The notes beneath the pieces are model-generated. The model did no database searches, was not told the DNA's origin, and saw only the letters and a program-made list of their open reading frames with translations. Below are positions 1 to 7,929 of a stretch of DNA of 64,000 nucleotides, in pieces (position 1 is the first letter of the stretch; each line of letters opens with the position of its first letter). This DNA is from VXRD01 sp965232265 (GTDB taxonomy: Bacteria > Latescibacterota > UBA2968). Made by a program: the position numbers and the translations under genes. Where the stretch lies: positions 2,046,001-2,110,000 of the forward strand of contig CBDDPH010000002.1 in the NCBI GenBank assembly GCA_965232265.1, read 5' to 3'.

Positions 1-388
1 TATCGCCACCAACCTCGGGAACTTCGCGTGCGTAGAGAATCGAGCCGAGAGCGGGAATGGTATCGTAAGAATGATCGGTATGCCAGTTGCGACCGATATT
101 AGTTCCCTGATCGGGTTCTTTTCGCACTTCGGCGATAATGGGATTTTCCGCTACGCCCGTAAAAAATCGGTTGACATTGATATCTCCCCAGCGTCGGGCA
201 AATGCGATGTGCTGTTCCTGCGTGAGGGACTGATTGCGAAAGAGAATCACGCTGAAATTCGCAAAAGCCCGATAGATTTCAGCGAATTGTTCCCCACTGA
301 TCCCCGATGCAATATCAACACCTTCAATTTCAGCGCCGAGTGCCCCAGATAGTGGTTTCACGTCAATGGTGCGATATGGTGTGTCCAT
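1..388 (-). CDS. TauD/TfdA-family Fe(II)/2-oxoglutarate dioxygenase, C-terminal part outside the window
   Basis: The reverse strand reads from an ATG at 388 to the window edge without a stop, giving about 129 residues that begin MDTPYRTIDVKPLSGALGAE. The opening (a start like 'PLSGALGAEIEGVDI', then 'FRNQSLTQEQHIAFARRWG') is the usual N-terminus of taurine/2,4-D/alpha-ketoglutarate-dependent dioxygenases. 'HTDHSY' supplies the His-X-Asp half of the iron-binding facial triad; the distal His and the 2-oxoglutarate-binding Arg lie outside the window. Enzymes of this family hydroxylate small organic substrates, often sulfonates or aryloxyacids. The substrate cannot be predicted here and the name taurine dioxygenase would be over-specific. 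The next gene upstream is a toxin-antitoxin pair, so there is no operon clue. Confidence 0.85.
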   Translation of the reverse strand, partial: MDTPYRTIDVKPLSGALGAEIEGVDIASGISGEQFAEIYRAFANFSVILFRNQSLTQEQHIAFARRWGDINVNRFFTGVAENPIIAEVRKEPDQGTNIGRNWHTDHSYDTIPALGSILYAREVPEVGGD

Positions 389-525
389 GTAAGTCCTTTC
401 TCATCTCAATTATCCCACGCAAAGGGAACCGCTCGTTCTGACCGGGCAAGTTTCATGGTGCATCCTTTTGACGAGTCAATAGACACAATTATTGACGATA
501 GGCATTGGTTCCCACTGCCCATTGT

Positions 526-804
526 TCATCTGTCAGTTCGCTCTACCAATCTTCCTGTTAAGTATTTATGAATGATGCTCGATAGTAGGGTCTGGTAGGG
601 CAGACCTTCTTCAAGTGCCCTGACATGTGCCTGTTCGAAATCGTATTCGGTCAAGCGCAAATTCACACGTCGGGTTTTGTTAAACGTGTTGCGTGCCGCT
701 TCCTGTGCGGTGTGGATTTCTGCTTGTGCATCGGGTCGTGAACGGAGTTCTCCTCTTTCAAAGGCACTCAAGATTTCGCGTTCTTCAGAATCCAGTTTTT
801 CCAT
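526..804 (-). CDS. CopG/ribbon-helix-helix-type antitoxin (BrnA-like)
   Basis: This 92-residue protein starts 20 bp inside the 3' end of the BrnT-like gene, so the two are translationally coupled. Its C-terminal half ('TRRVNLRLTEYDFEQAHVRA' and following) looks like a ribbon-helix-helix DNA-binding unit: a short beta strand with alternating residues followed by two helices. The N-terminal half is acidic and charged, as expected of a toxin-wrapping segment. In type II BrnTA modules the second gene is the antitoxin, which neutralises the ribonuclease and represses the shared promoter; that role is inferred from family and order. The exact CopG subfamily is uncertain. It ends 137 bp before the start of the TauD-type gene. 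Confidence 0.75.
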   Translation of the reverse strand: MEKLDSEEREILSAFERGELRSRPDAQAEIHTAQEAARNTFNKTRRVNLRLTEYDFEQAHVRALEEGLPYQTLLSSIIHKYLTGRLVERTDR

Positions 805-1084
805 CTTTTTTTCTCCTCAAATAATCCCGGGTTGCTTTGCGGCTGGGGATAATGGTTTTTAGAAAACGTGTGCCATCAGCCTGCGTTACAAAAGGAACTA
901 GATAGATATAATCCCCAATGTTGACCACATAAATGGATTGATTGGGATATCTGTCTGAGTTGGGATGATCAATCACGTCAATCAGATTGCCCTGTTGCAT
1001 CGCATAGATAATTCGCTCAAATGAAACCCCGCGTTCTCGTTTGAGCTTTAAATTTTTTTCCTGATTCCATTCAAATTGTTTCAT
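785..1084 (-). CDS. BrnT-like ribonuclease toxin
   Basis: About 99 residues starting MKQFEWNQEKNLKLKRERGV. The pattern 'FEWNQEKNLKLKRERGVSFE', a central strand region with 'YVVNIGDYIYLVPFV', and the basic C-terminus match the BrnT (DUF497/COG2929) toxin family, small RelE-fold ribonucleases usually followed by a DNA-binding antitoxin. I chose the ATG at 1084 over a possible ATG at 1111 because the longer form would place coding sequence over a very good promoter (-10 at 1091-1096). With that promoter the predicted transcript starts at or next to this ATG, so translation may be leaderless; no Shine-Dalgarno is present. Toxicity and target are not shown by the sequence. Confidence 0.8.
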   Translation of the reverse strand: MKQFEWNQEKNLKLKRERGVSFERIIYAMQQGNLIDVIDHPNSDRYPNQSIYVVNIGDYIYLVPFVTQADGTRFLKTIIPSRKATRDYLRRKKDGKTGF

Positions 1085-1090
1085 ACGCCG

Positions 1091-1119
1091 ATAATAGCAC
1101 AATGTGTGCATTTTGTCAA
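1091..1119 (-). promoter_or_regulatory. Sigma70-type promoter of the BrnT/antitoxin module
   Basis: On the minus strand TTGACA (1119-1114), a 17-bp spacer and TATTAT (1096-1091) form a near-consensus promoter. The start of transcription would fall about 7 nt past the -10 box, at the ATG at 1084. No inverted repeat operator is obvious, though autoregulation by the antitoxin would be expected here. Confidence 0.7.
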
Positions 1120-1155
1120 CTCACCTGCCATTGATTTTCTATTCGGCCGGTTGCG

Positions 1156-2199
1156 TTACCATCGGACTTTTCCCATAAATACAACGCCTTCCTCGCCCTT
1201 GACAATGCGCCCGATTGGATACGCATGGCATCCCGCGCTTTGCAGATGTGCGTTAATCCTCGCCACAGCATCTTGGGCGCATACAAGCGTCATCCCCACA
1301 CCCATATTAAAAGTTCTCAGCATATCGTCTTCTGGCACCAGACCCTCGGCGCGAATCGTTTTGAAAATGGGGAAAACCTGGATTAGTCCGAGATCAATCA
1401 CAGCCCGACAGGTCTCGGGAAGAACGCGAGATAAATTGTCCTGGATACCGCCACCAGTAATATGTGCCATCCCCTTCAGCCCCTCGTCCTTAAACAGCTC
1501 CTTCAGAGGCTGATAATAACACTGGTGTGGGCGCAAAATCATATCGAGAAAAGACACCCCTTGAATATCTCGATCTTTCAACTCTGGCTTCTTCTTCAAC
1601 AATGCCCTGACAAGTGTATAGCCATTGGTATGAAGTCCATTGGATGCAAGCGCGAGAACCGCGTCTCCATCCTCAATCGCAGAGCCATCAATAATACTGT
1701 CCCTATCGACAACCCCAATAGCCGAAGCACTGAGAATATACACCCCATCTTCGACAACCCCTGGCTGAACAGATGTTTCCCCCCCCGTCAAAGTACATCC
1801 CTGTGCCTCACAAGCATCGGCAATCCCCCCAACGAGTGCTTTGACAACAGGGGGATCGAGTTTGCCGCAAACAATACAATCTTGCACATAAAAAGGATCA
1901 GCCCCCATAACGATAATATCGTTGATCAAATGATTGACCAGATCATAGGCAATAGACGTGACACTTCCGTGTTCAAACGCCAACTTTTGCTTTGAACCAG
2001 GCTCCTCGGTTTTCAGCACGAGAATCGGGTGCTCATACCCCTCAAAACGGCCATCAACCAGACTGCCGAAGGCCCCCAATTTATTGAGCACTCTCGAATC
2101 CCCGCGCCCGATATCTGAAGCCATATCTTTCTTTATAGCATCTGTTTCATCGATATTGACGCCACTCTTCGAATAAGACAAAGACTCGTTATCCGGCAC
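1156..2199 (-). CDS. purM: Phosphoribosylformylglycinamidine cyclo-ligase
   Basis: A 347-residue PurM, the family's usual length. It makes aminoimidazole ribonucleotide from FGAM with ATP in de novo purine synthesis. Recognisable blocks are the N-terminal 'YSKSGVNID', 'HLINDIIVMGADP' followed by 'CGKLD', the glycine-rich 'CTLTGGETSVQPG', 'LASNGLHTNGYTLVR' and 'MAHITGGGIQDNLSRVLP'. The start is a GTG at 2199 with an AGGAGGAA Shine-Dalgarno 6 nt upstream, which decides it. It lies 24 bp downstream of the cinA-like gene on the same strand and is probably co-transcribed with it. The 'SVQPG' after GGET differs from the more common 'EMPG', a mild variation. Confidence 0.95.
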   Translation of the reverse strand: MPDNESLSYSKSGVNIDETDAIKKDMASDIGRGDSRVLNKLGAFGSLVDGRFEGYEHPILVLKTEEPGSKQKLAFEHGSVTSIAYDLVNHLINDIIVMGADPFYVQDCIVCGKLDPPVVKALVGGIADACEAQGCTLTGGETSVQPGVVEDGVYILSASAIGVVDRDSIIDGSAIEDGDAVLALASNGLHTNGYTLVRALLKKKPELKDRDIQGVSFLDMILRPHQCYYQPLKELFKDEGLKGMAHITGGGIQDNLSRVLPETCRAVIDLGLIQVFPIFKTIRAEGLVPEDDMLRTFNMGVGMTLVCAQDAVARINAHLQSAGCHAYPIGRIVKGEEGVVFMGKVRW

Positions 2200-2223
2200 T
2201 GCGTTCCTCCTATTTATTCAAAC

Positions 2224-3408
2224 TCAATCTGCTGGCGAAGCCAACTTGCCCAACACCGCTCGGCGCACCAGATCCAAACCCTGAATCACCAGCCATCGGC
2301 GGATGTGATCTGAATCCTGAAAGCGGCGACTTGCAACACACGTTCGCGCTCGCGGATCAGAGCCATAGACAGCCATAAACGTCGCGCCGCCTTCATAAGG
2401 ACCAACCATCGCCAGCCCCACGCCATCTTCGGGCGCAGCCATCTGAGCCATCGCTTCGGTCAATGCGCGGGGATCTTCTTGTCCGCCGATGTCGGTCTCC
2501 CCTTGCGCGATCACCACATCACCTGCGCCATTTTCCTCGAACTCCCGCACGACCTGGCCATCTGTCAGCGTATCCACCACCCCAATCTTCATCCCTTTTT
2601 CCCGTAACAAACCGCCCACAACCTCGGCCACGGTCTCTTTCCCGGTACCGTAAATCGCAATCCCCAACCGCTTCCTGAGTTCCGCTTCCATCGGCGCGAT
2701 CAACGCATCGGCTTCTTCCTCTGTATCCGCTTTCGCCGCCACGCGCACATCCGTCTGCCCAGCATGCGCCGCCAACCCCACCGTTGGATTGCTTCCTGTC
2801 ATCAAATCCCCAATGACGCGATCAATACTGCTCTCGCCCACAGCACAAGTTCGCAACACGCGCACCTTTGTCACTTTTCGCCCGCCCATGCGGTCAATCA
2901 AAATTGGAATCACGACCTTGTGCAACATATAATCCAATTCCCTCGGCACACCCGGAAGCGAAATCACACAGCCGCGCCCTTGGGCATCTTCACTCAAAAA
3001 ACAGGGTGCCGTGCCCATGGGATTTTCCAGTGGCATAGCGCCTTCGGGAATATACGCCTGTCGCTTGTTATTATCTGCCATCTCGCGACCAAAATTGCGA
3101 AACCGCGACGCAATCTGATTTTCCAACGCCTTGCTATAAACGAGCTTGCGTCCCGTTGCACGCGCCACACATTGCCGCGTCATATCATCCACCGTAGGAC
3201 CAATACCTCCCGATGTCAGAATTACATCTGACCGATCCAGCGCGATATCCAAAACGTCAGCAATCCGGTCTTCATTGTCCCCCACAGTCGTTTTATACAA
3301 CAAATCCATTCCAATGTCGCGCAACGCTTTGGCAAACATCGTGGCATTGGTATCTACAATTTCGCCCAACAACAACTCCGTCCCAATCATCACAATCTCA
3401 GCTTGCAT
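2224..3408 (-). CDS. CinA family protein: MoCF-like domain with a degenerate deamidase domain
   Basis: About 394 residues from MQAEIVMIGTELLLGEIVDT. Residues 1-170 carry the molybdopterin-binding-like (MoCF) domain ('SGGIGPTVDD', 'NPMGTAPCF', 'LPGVPRELDYML'), and a KH-like linker follows. The C-terminal third corresponds to the NMN-deamidase (PncC) domain, but the usual 'ESCTGG' signature is replaced by 'DTLTDG' near residue 280, so the catalytic serine is a threonine and the glycine pair is broken. Deamidase activity is therefore doubtful, while ADP-ribose pyrophosphatase-type activity of the N-terminal domain may remain. The ATG at 3408 directly follows GGAGGAGCC; longer in-frame starts to 3444 lack better signals. 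It is followed after 24 bp by purM. Confidence 0.85.
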   Translation of the reverse strand: MQAEIVMIGTELLLGEIVDTNATMFAKALRDIGMDLLYKTTVGDNEDRIADVLDIALDRSDVILTSGGIGPTVDDMTRQCVARATGRKLVYSKALENQIASRFRNFGREMADNNKRQAYIPEGAMPLENPMGTAPCFLSEDAQGRGCVISLPGVPRELDYMLHKVVIPILIDRMGGRKVTKVRVLRTCAVGESSIDRVIGDLMTGSNPTVGLAAHAGQTDVRVAAKADTEEEADALIAPMEAELRKRLGIAIYGTGKETVAEVVGGLLREKGMKIGVVDTLTDGQVVREFEENGAGDVVIAQGETDIGGQEDPRALTEAMAQMAAPEDGVGLAMVGPYEGGATFMAVYGSDPRARTCVASRRFQDSDHIRRWLVIQGLDLVRRAVLGKLASPAD

Positions 3409-3495
3409 GGCTCCTCCACTCATTTTTTGCACATAATGGAACACTATGTTATGTTTTGAGGTCTCACAAAGGTAAGAATTAGAACCAGAGACGCA

Positions 3496-3513
3496 AGTAT
3501 GAAGTGTGAAGTG
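3496..3513. repeat. Isolated copy of the 14-bp GAAGTGTGAAGTAT-type repeat unit
   Basis: The segment AGTATGAAGTGTGAAGTG is the same unit found in seven tandem copies at 38591-38694. It lies in the 156-bp gap between the cinA-like gene and the ABC ATPase gene. Confidence 0.6.
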
Positions 3514-3564
3514 AGTACACTATCCAGCCCTCAAATATCCACTAACCATTAACCACCAACATCT

Positions 3565-4254
3565 ATGAGCCATCCAAACGCAGCACTCGCAGTACAAAAC
3601 CTCACCCGCACCTACACGAGCGGAGGGCATCCACTCACCGTTTTAGACAACGTCACATTCACCATTCCCAAAGGCCAAACCTGTGCGATAGTAGGCCCCT
3701 CGGGCAGCGGAAAAACCACGCTACTCGGATTATGCGCTGGCCTTGATCGCCCAACATCGGGCACGGTTACCCTTCACAGCATGGCCATCGACAGCCTCGA
3801 TGAAGACCAACGCGCAGCCGTGCGAAATGAATACGTGGGCTTTGTCTTTCAGAGCTTTCAACTCATCCCCACCCTCACCGCCATTGAAAATGTCGCGGTC
3901 CCCCTCGAACTACGCGGTCAAAACGGTGTGTTTGGCGAAGCGCGAGAATTGCTCGACCGCGTGGGATTGGGCGACCGCTTGACGCATTATCCCACCCAGC
4001 TATCGGGTGGCGAACAACAGCGCGTGGGCATTGCACGCGCCTTTATCAATCAACCGCGCATCTTATTTGCCGACGAGCCTACGGGCAATCTCGACGCCGA
4101 CACCAGCCATACCGTTGCCAATCTGCTCTTTGATCTCAACCGCGAAGCGGGCACAACCCTCATCCTCGTCACGCACGATCACGACCTCGCCACACGCACG
4201 CAGCGCATCATCCATCTGCAAGGAGGCAAAGTGGATCGGGATGTGCAGGATTAA
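3565..4254 (+). CDS. ABC transporter ATP-binding protein (YbbA/LolD type)
   Basis: A 229-residue single-domain ABC ATPase. It shows Walker A 'GPSGSGKTT' near residue 44, the Q-loop region 'FVFQSFQLIPTLTAIENVAV', the signature 'LSGGEQQRVGIARAF', Walker B 'ILFADEPTGNLD' and the switch 'VTHDHDLA'. The 'PTGNLD' Walker B and the 'QLIPTLTAIENV' stretch place it in the MacB/LolD/YbbA group that works with FtsX-type permeases rather than with solute importers. The permease gene follows after 85 bp on the same strand, and a tesA-like esterase lies beyond it, as in the enterobacterial ybbA-ybbP-tesA neighbourhood. No clear Shine-Dalgarno precedes the ATG. The transported or extracted substrate is unknown. 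Confidence 0.92.
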   Translation: MSHPNAALAVQNLTRTYTSGGHPLTVLDNVTFTIPKGQTCAIVGPSGSGKTTLLGLCAGLDRPTSGTVTLHSMAIDSLDEDQRAAVRNEYVGFVFQSFQLIPTLTAIENVAVPLELRGQNGVFGEARELLDRVGLGDRLTHYPTQLSGGEQQRVGIARAFINQPRILFADEPTGNLDADTSHTVANLLFDLNREAGTTLILVTHDHDLATRTQRIIHLQGGKVDRDVQD

Positions 4255-4266
4255 TCTGATTTATAA

Positions 4267-4299
4267 CCGTAGGTGCGGGTTTTAAACCCGCACCTACGG
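4267..4299. repeat. 33-bp perfect palindrome between ABC ATPase and permease genes
   Basis: Sixteen-base arms starting CCGTAGGTGCGGG flank a single T. There is no T-tract after it, so it is not a simple terminator. Fragments or relatives occur at 11708-11722 (ACCCGCACCTAC) and 22562-22580. Confidence 0.85.
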
Positions 4300-4339
4300 A
4301 TCACCTATATATACCAGGCCTTAATTTTTAATTTGTCTC

Positions 4340-6922
4340 ATGGATCGAATCGCCAGCATTAAAAATCAGTACGGGCGAAAGATTTTTCGCCCCTCCAGCC
4401 CACTTTTCAACGCATGGACCTGGCGCATGGCCTGGCGCGATAGCCGCACGTATCGCCGCCGATTGCTGCTCTTTATATCCTGCATATTGCTCGGCGTGGG
4501 TGGCCTCGTAGCCGTTCGCGCTTTGGGCGATAACCTGCAACGCGTTGTCGAAAATGAAGCACGCACACTTTTAGGCGCTGATCTGCGCGTCAGCAGCCAA
4601 CGCGCTTTCGCGCCTGCAATTGACTCCCTATTTAACTCATGGGGTGGGGAACAATCCCGAGAAGTGCGCTTTGCCTCGATGGTCTTCTTTCCCAAAAACG
4701 GCGGAACCCGCCTGGTACAGGTGCGCGCGCTACAAGGCGACTTTCCCTATTACGGCACATTTGAAACCAATCCATCAGAAGCCGCAAGCACCTTTCAGCA
4801 TACCCATCACGCGCTGCTCGACGACGGCTTGCTCGTCCAATTTGGCGTTCAGGTCGGCGATTCTGTGCGAATTGGCAATCACACCTTTGTCATAGGCGGA
4901 CGCATCACAAAAATATCGGGCGAGGCCATGGCCTTTGCCACAGTGGCGCCGCGCGTTTACATCCCCTTATCGCATCTCGATAAAACGGGCCTCATAAAAT
5001 TTGGCAGTCTGGCATCTTATGTCGCCTATTTTAAGTTTGATAGCGGCACGAGAATCGGATCCATTCAGCGCGAACTTCGCCCCTATCGCGGGGATCAGAA
5101 TTTGCGTACCGAAACCGTTATGAGCAGGCAACAACGCCTCAACCGCATATTGGATAATCTCTATATCTTCCTCAGTCTTGTCGCCTTTGCCGCACTCTTG
5201 CTCGGATGTATCGGCGTTGCCAGTGCCATTCACGTCTATACGCGCCAAAAAATAACAACCGTCGCCATCTTGCGCTGCATGGGCGTGCAATCGAATCAGG
5301 TCCTCTGCATTTACGCCATCCAGGCCATCGCGCTGGGTCTTATTGGCACGGGATGCGGTTCTCTCCTCGGTGTGGGCATCCAGTATCTCCTGCCCGGTGT
5401 TCTCGCACAACTCCTCCCCATTGAACTCGATATTCAATTTTCCTATTGGGCGATCATTCAGGGCACTGGCATTGGCCTGAGCCTATCGCTGCTCTTCGCC
5501 CTGCTGCCCCTATTGCCGATACGCCGCACATCGCCCCTGCACACCTTGCGGGCATCTTTTGAAAATGTGCGATCCAAAACAGATCCCCTGCAACTAATGA
5601 CCATCGGCGGGATTTGTCTCATTGTTGCGGGATTGGGCATTTTGCAAACCCGCAGTATCCTCATGGGCATTGGCATTGCCATCGGGTTTGGCATTGCCTT
5701 TGGCCTGCTTATAGGCGCATCGTGGCTCATCGTCAAAACCGTTCGCCGCTTCTTTCCCACAACCTGGCAATACGTGTGGCGACAGGGCCTGGCCAATCTC
5801 TACCGCCCGTATAACCAAACCGTAATTCTCATGCTCGCACTGGGCCTCGGCACCTTTCTCATCACCACGCTCTATATTGTACAACACGCCCTGCTCGCTC
5901 AAATTGCCATCGCGGGGAGCGATGACCGCCCCAACTTTGTGCTCGTGGATGTGCAAACCGATCAAATTGAAGGCGTGAGCGCGTTGCTCCGCAAACAGAA
6001 TCTGCCCGTCATTCACCATGCCCCCATCGTCACCATGCGCCTGAAGAGCATCAAAGGTCAAGATGCGCGTTCCTACGGAAGAACACACGACGTGCGACGT
6101 TGGGCAATACAACGCGAATACCGCTCCACCTACCGAAATCATCTCTTTGATTCAGAACGCCTTGTACGCGGCACATGGATCGATGCAACATGGACAGAAG
6201 AACCCATTCCCATTTCTTTTGAGCGCGATATTGCCCGCTCGCTTCGCGTCTCACTCGGCGATATCCTGACCTTCGACATCCAGGGCGTGCCCGTTCAGAC
6301 CACAGTACAAAGCCTGCGAGAAGTCGATTGGCAGCGCATCCAACCGAACTTTTTTATCGTCTTTCCCAAAGGCGTCCTCGAAACCGCTCCGCAGTTTCAC
6401 GTCCTGACCACGCGCATCAACACAACGGAACAATCCGCTGTGCTGCAACGCACGTTGGTTCAACAATACCCCAATGTCTCGGCTGTTGACCTCGGCCTCA
6501 TTCTCAAAACCGTTGACGATGTACTCTCCCAAATCGCCTTTGTCGTGCGCTTCATGGCACTCTTTAGTGTGATTACCGGACTCATCGTGCTAACTGCCGC
6601 AGTCACCACCAGCCGCTATCAACGCATTCGCGAAGCCGTTTTGCTGCGTACTTTGGGGGCATCTCAAAAACAGATTCGCCGCATACTCTTGCTGGAATAC
6701 ACCTTTCTGGGCGCACTTGCTACCCTGACTGGACTCATACTCTCTATTGGCGGCGCCTGGGCTGTCACCGTCTTTATTTTCGACATCCACTTTGCCCTGC
6801 CCACTGCAGCCATTGCCGGCGTCTTTGCTCTCGTCACCGCGCTCACCATCTTTGTCGGCATGCTCAACAGCCGCGGCATAGCCGACCGACCGCCACTCGA
6901 AATTTTGCGAAGCGAAGTGTGA
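4340..6922 (+). CDS. FtsX-like ABC transporter permease (YbbP type)
   Basis: An 860-residue permease with the duplicated FtsX layout. It has an N-terminal membrane helix ('RRLLLFISCILLGVGGLVAV'), a periplasmic domain of roughly 220 residues, three helices near residues 275-390, a central helix pair, a second helix around 490 leading into a second periplasmic domain, and three C-terminal helices ('VVRFMALFSVITGLIVLTAA' onward). This matches the YbbP half of a MacB/LolCDE-like exporter or lipid extractor, with the ATPase encoded just upstream. The first 29 codons are doubtful: they contain a copy of a palindromic repeat (4373-4392) also found outside genes, and no Shine-Dalgarno precedes 4340. 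A start at the ATG at 4427 (MAWRDSRTYRRR) is the main alternative. Confidence 0.88.
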   Translation: MDRIASIKNQYGRKIFRPSSPLFNAWTWRMAWRDSRTYRRRLLLFISCILLGVGGLVAVRALGDNLQRVVENEARTLLGADLRVSSQRAFAPAIDSLFNSWGGEQSREVRFASMVFFPKNGGTRLVQVRALQGDFPYYGTFETNPSEAASTFQHTHHALLDDGLLVQFGVQVGDSVRIGNHTFVIGGRITKISGEAMAFATVAPRVYIPLSHLDKTGLIKFGSLASYVAYFKFDSGTRIGSIQRELRPYRGDQNLRTETVMSRQQRLNRILDNLYIFLSLVAFAALLLGCIGVASAIHVYTRQKITTVAILRCMGVQSNQVLCIYAIQAIALGLIGTGCGSLLGVGIQYLLPGVLAQLLPIELDIQFSYWAIIQGTGIGLSLSLLFALLPLLPIRRTSPLHTLRASFENVRSKTDPLQLMTIGGICLIVAGLGILQTRSILMGIGIAIGFGIAFGLLIGASWLIVKTVRRFFPTTWQYVWRQGLANLYRPYNQTVILMLALGLGTFLITTLYIVQHALLAQIAIAGSDDRPNFVLVDVQTDQIEGVSALLRKQNLPVIHHAPIVTMRLKSIKGQDARSYGRTHDVRRWAIQREYRSTYRNHLFDSERLVRGTWIDATWTEEPIPISFERDIARSLRVSLGDILTFDIQGVPVQTTVQSLREVDWQRIQPNFFIVFPKGVLETAPQFHVLTTRINTTEQSAVLQRTLVQQYPNVSAVDLGLILKTVDDVLSQIAFVVRFMALFSVITGLIVLTAAVTTSRYQRIREAVLLRTLGASQKQIRRILLLEYTFLGALATLTGLILSIGGAWAVTVFIFDIHFALPTAAIAGVFALVTALTIFVGMLNSRGIADRPPLEILRSEV
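4373..4392. repeat. 20-bp palindromic repeat in the 5' end of the permease gene
   Basis: GGGCGAAAGATTTTTCGCCC differs at one base from the perfect palindrome at 7028-7047, and in both copies it is followed by CCT. It overlaps the proposed first codons of the permease gene. Confidence 0.75.
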
Positions 6923-6924
6923 TC

Positions 6925-6957
6925 CGCAGGCATGTCCCTGCGGGTGTAAGCAGGGAT
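6925..6957. repeat. Dispersed hairpin repeat (CATGTCCCTGC...TAAGCAGG family)
   Basis: CATGTCCCTGCGGGTGTAAG followed by CAGGGATG can fold with CCCTGC pairing to GCAGGG. Related copies are at 12464-12489 and 26364-26397. They share a CCTGC arm, TAAGCAGG and, in the other two copies, GCGTCCAG. Confidence 0.6.
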
Positions 6958-6985
6958 GAATGCAGATGAATGCAGATGAATGTAG
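6956..6985. repeat. Three tandem copies of ATGAATGCAG
   Basis: Three 10-bp units, the third with one change (ATGAATGTAG), lie between the convergent permease and esterase genes. No coding or regulatory meaning is evident. Confidence 0.75.
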
Positions 6986-7027
6986 ATAAAAAAGAGGGGC
7001 TGTGAAGTGCGACGTGTGATGAGATTC

Positions 7028-7047
7028 GGGCGAAAAATTTTTCGCCC
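7028..7047. repeat. 20-bp perfect palindrome
   Basis: GGGCGAAAAATTTTTCGCCC is a perfect inverted repeat downstream of the esterase gene (minus) and the permease gene (plus). It could act as a weak bidirectional terminator, but its near-identical copy inside the permease gene argues for a dispersed repeat. Confidence 0.8.
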
Positions 7048-7076
7048 CTACGATCCCTTCATGTCCTTCGTGGATT

Positions 7077-7697
7077 TTACCGCTTTTCCAGAATCGGTTT
7101 AAGCACGCGCCACACGGTTTCTGCGATAATCCGATGCCCTGCAGCATTGGGATGAATGCGGTCTGGCAGATTCAGCTCTGGAACCCCGCCAACCCCTTCC
7201 AATAAAAAGGGTATCAAAAGCACGCGATTCTTTTCAGATAGCGCAGGGAACACTGCGCGGAAAGCCGTCGTATATATATCTCCCAAATTTGGCGGTGCTT
7301 CAATACCCATAAGTATGATCTGAATATCTGGATACTTCTCTTTTGCGCGATCTATAATCCCCTGCAAATTTTGCTGCATTTCAGATACGGGAATCCCCCG
7401 CAAACCATCGTTGCCGCCCAATGCCAGCACCAGCACATCGATTTTTCGCCGCAGCAACCAGTTGACCCGCCGCAACCCGCCCGCCGATGTTTCGCCACTC
7501 AGTCCGCCATTGATCACATCAAACGCCCACCCGAGCGAATCGATCTTTGCCTGAATCAGCGCGGGAAAAGCCTGCGTTTTATCCAGACCATAACCCGCAG
7601 TCAGGCTATCCCCTAAAAACAAAACCGTCTTGCGATCTTCTTCAGCATGAGCCGTCCATGTCAATCCGAGCAAAACAACTATGAGAAACCGCTTCAT
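7077..7697 (-). CDS. Secreted SGNH/GDSL esterase (TesA-like arylesterase/lysophospholipase)
   Basis: A 206-residue protein with a signal peptide of about 19 residues (MKRFLIVVLLGLTWTAHAEE). All four SGNH blocks are visible: 'FLGDSLTAGYG' with the catalytic Ser, 'INGGLSGETSAGG' with the oxyanion Gly, 'LALGGNDGLRGI' with the Asn, and 'LPDRIHPNAAGH' with the Asp and His of the triad. The family (TesA/arylesterase) hydrolyses acyl esters and thioesters in the periplasm. In many proteobacteria tesA sits beside ybbA-ybbP, and the same three genes are adjacent here although convergent rather than divergent, which supports the assignment. The physiological substrate is not predictable. Confidence 0.92.
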   Translation of the reverse strand: MKRFLIVVLLGLTWTAHAEEDRKTVLFLGDSLTAGYGLDKTQAFPALIQAKIDSLGWAFDVINGGLSGETSAGGLRRVNWLLRRKIDVLVLALGGNDGLRGIPVSEMQQNLQGIIDRAKEKYPDIQIILMGIEAPPNLGDIYTTAFRAVFPALSEKNRVLLIPFLLEGVGGVPELNLPDRIHPNAAGHRIIAETVWRVLKPILEKR

Positions 7698-7730
7698 TTC
7701 ATCTCTCCCATATTTTTTTCGTATTTGACC

Positions 7731-7759
7731 TTGACCTCAAATATAAGATTGGCTATATT
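7731..7759 (+). promoter_or_regulatory. Sigma70-type promoter facing into the gene-free region
   Basis: TTGACC (7731-7736), a 17-bp spacer and TATATT (7754-7759). No plus-strand gene starts for nearly 500 bp downstream, but a hairpin-rich stretch ending in a terminator-like stem does (7840-7909). That is why I suspect a small RNA. Confidence 0.5.
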
Positions 7760-7765
7760 TTTCGC

Positions 7766-7909
7766 CGACTGGCCTGTGAAAAAAACAATATCTTCGAAAC
7801 GCACAGCGTTTCAGCAGTGTTGCCATACCAGTCCACGAGGCACCTGCTTGTTCCTTACGTCAAATTTGGCGATTTGGTGGAGGGACGGGTAGGTGCTTTT
7901 TGTTTTTTC
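7766..7909 (+). ncRNA. Candidate small RNA, plus strand (unidentified)
   Basis: The 535-bp stretch 7698-8232 has no convincing gene. Downstream of the promoter at 7731-7759 the sequence can form GACTGG/CCAGTC (7767-7772 with 7828-7833), which encloses a perfect 7-bp hairpin (7796-7802 with 7806-7812, loop ACA). A further stem pairs GCACCTGC with GTAGGTGC (7840-7847 with 7889-7896) and is followed by TTTTTGTTTTTT (7897-7908), a terminator-like end. That gives a transcript of about 140 nt. I compared it by eye with 6S, RNase P, SRP and tmRNA signatures and recognised none. Function is unknown and the call rests on structure alone. Confidence 0.35.
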
Positions 7910-7929
7910 TCAAAGTTGTGTTGTGACGC

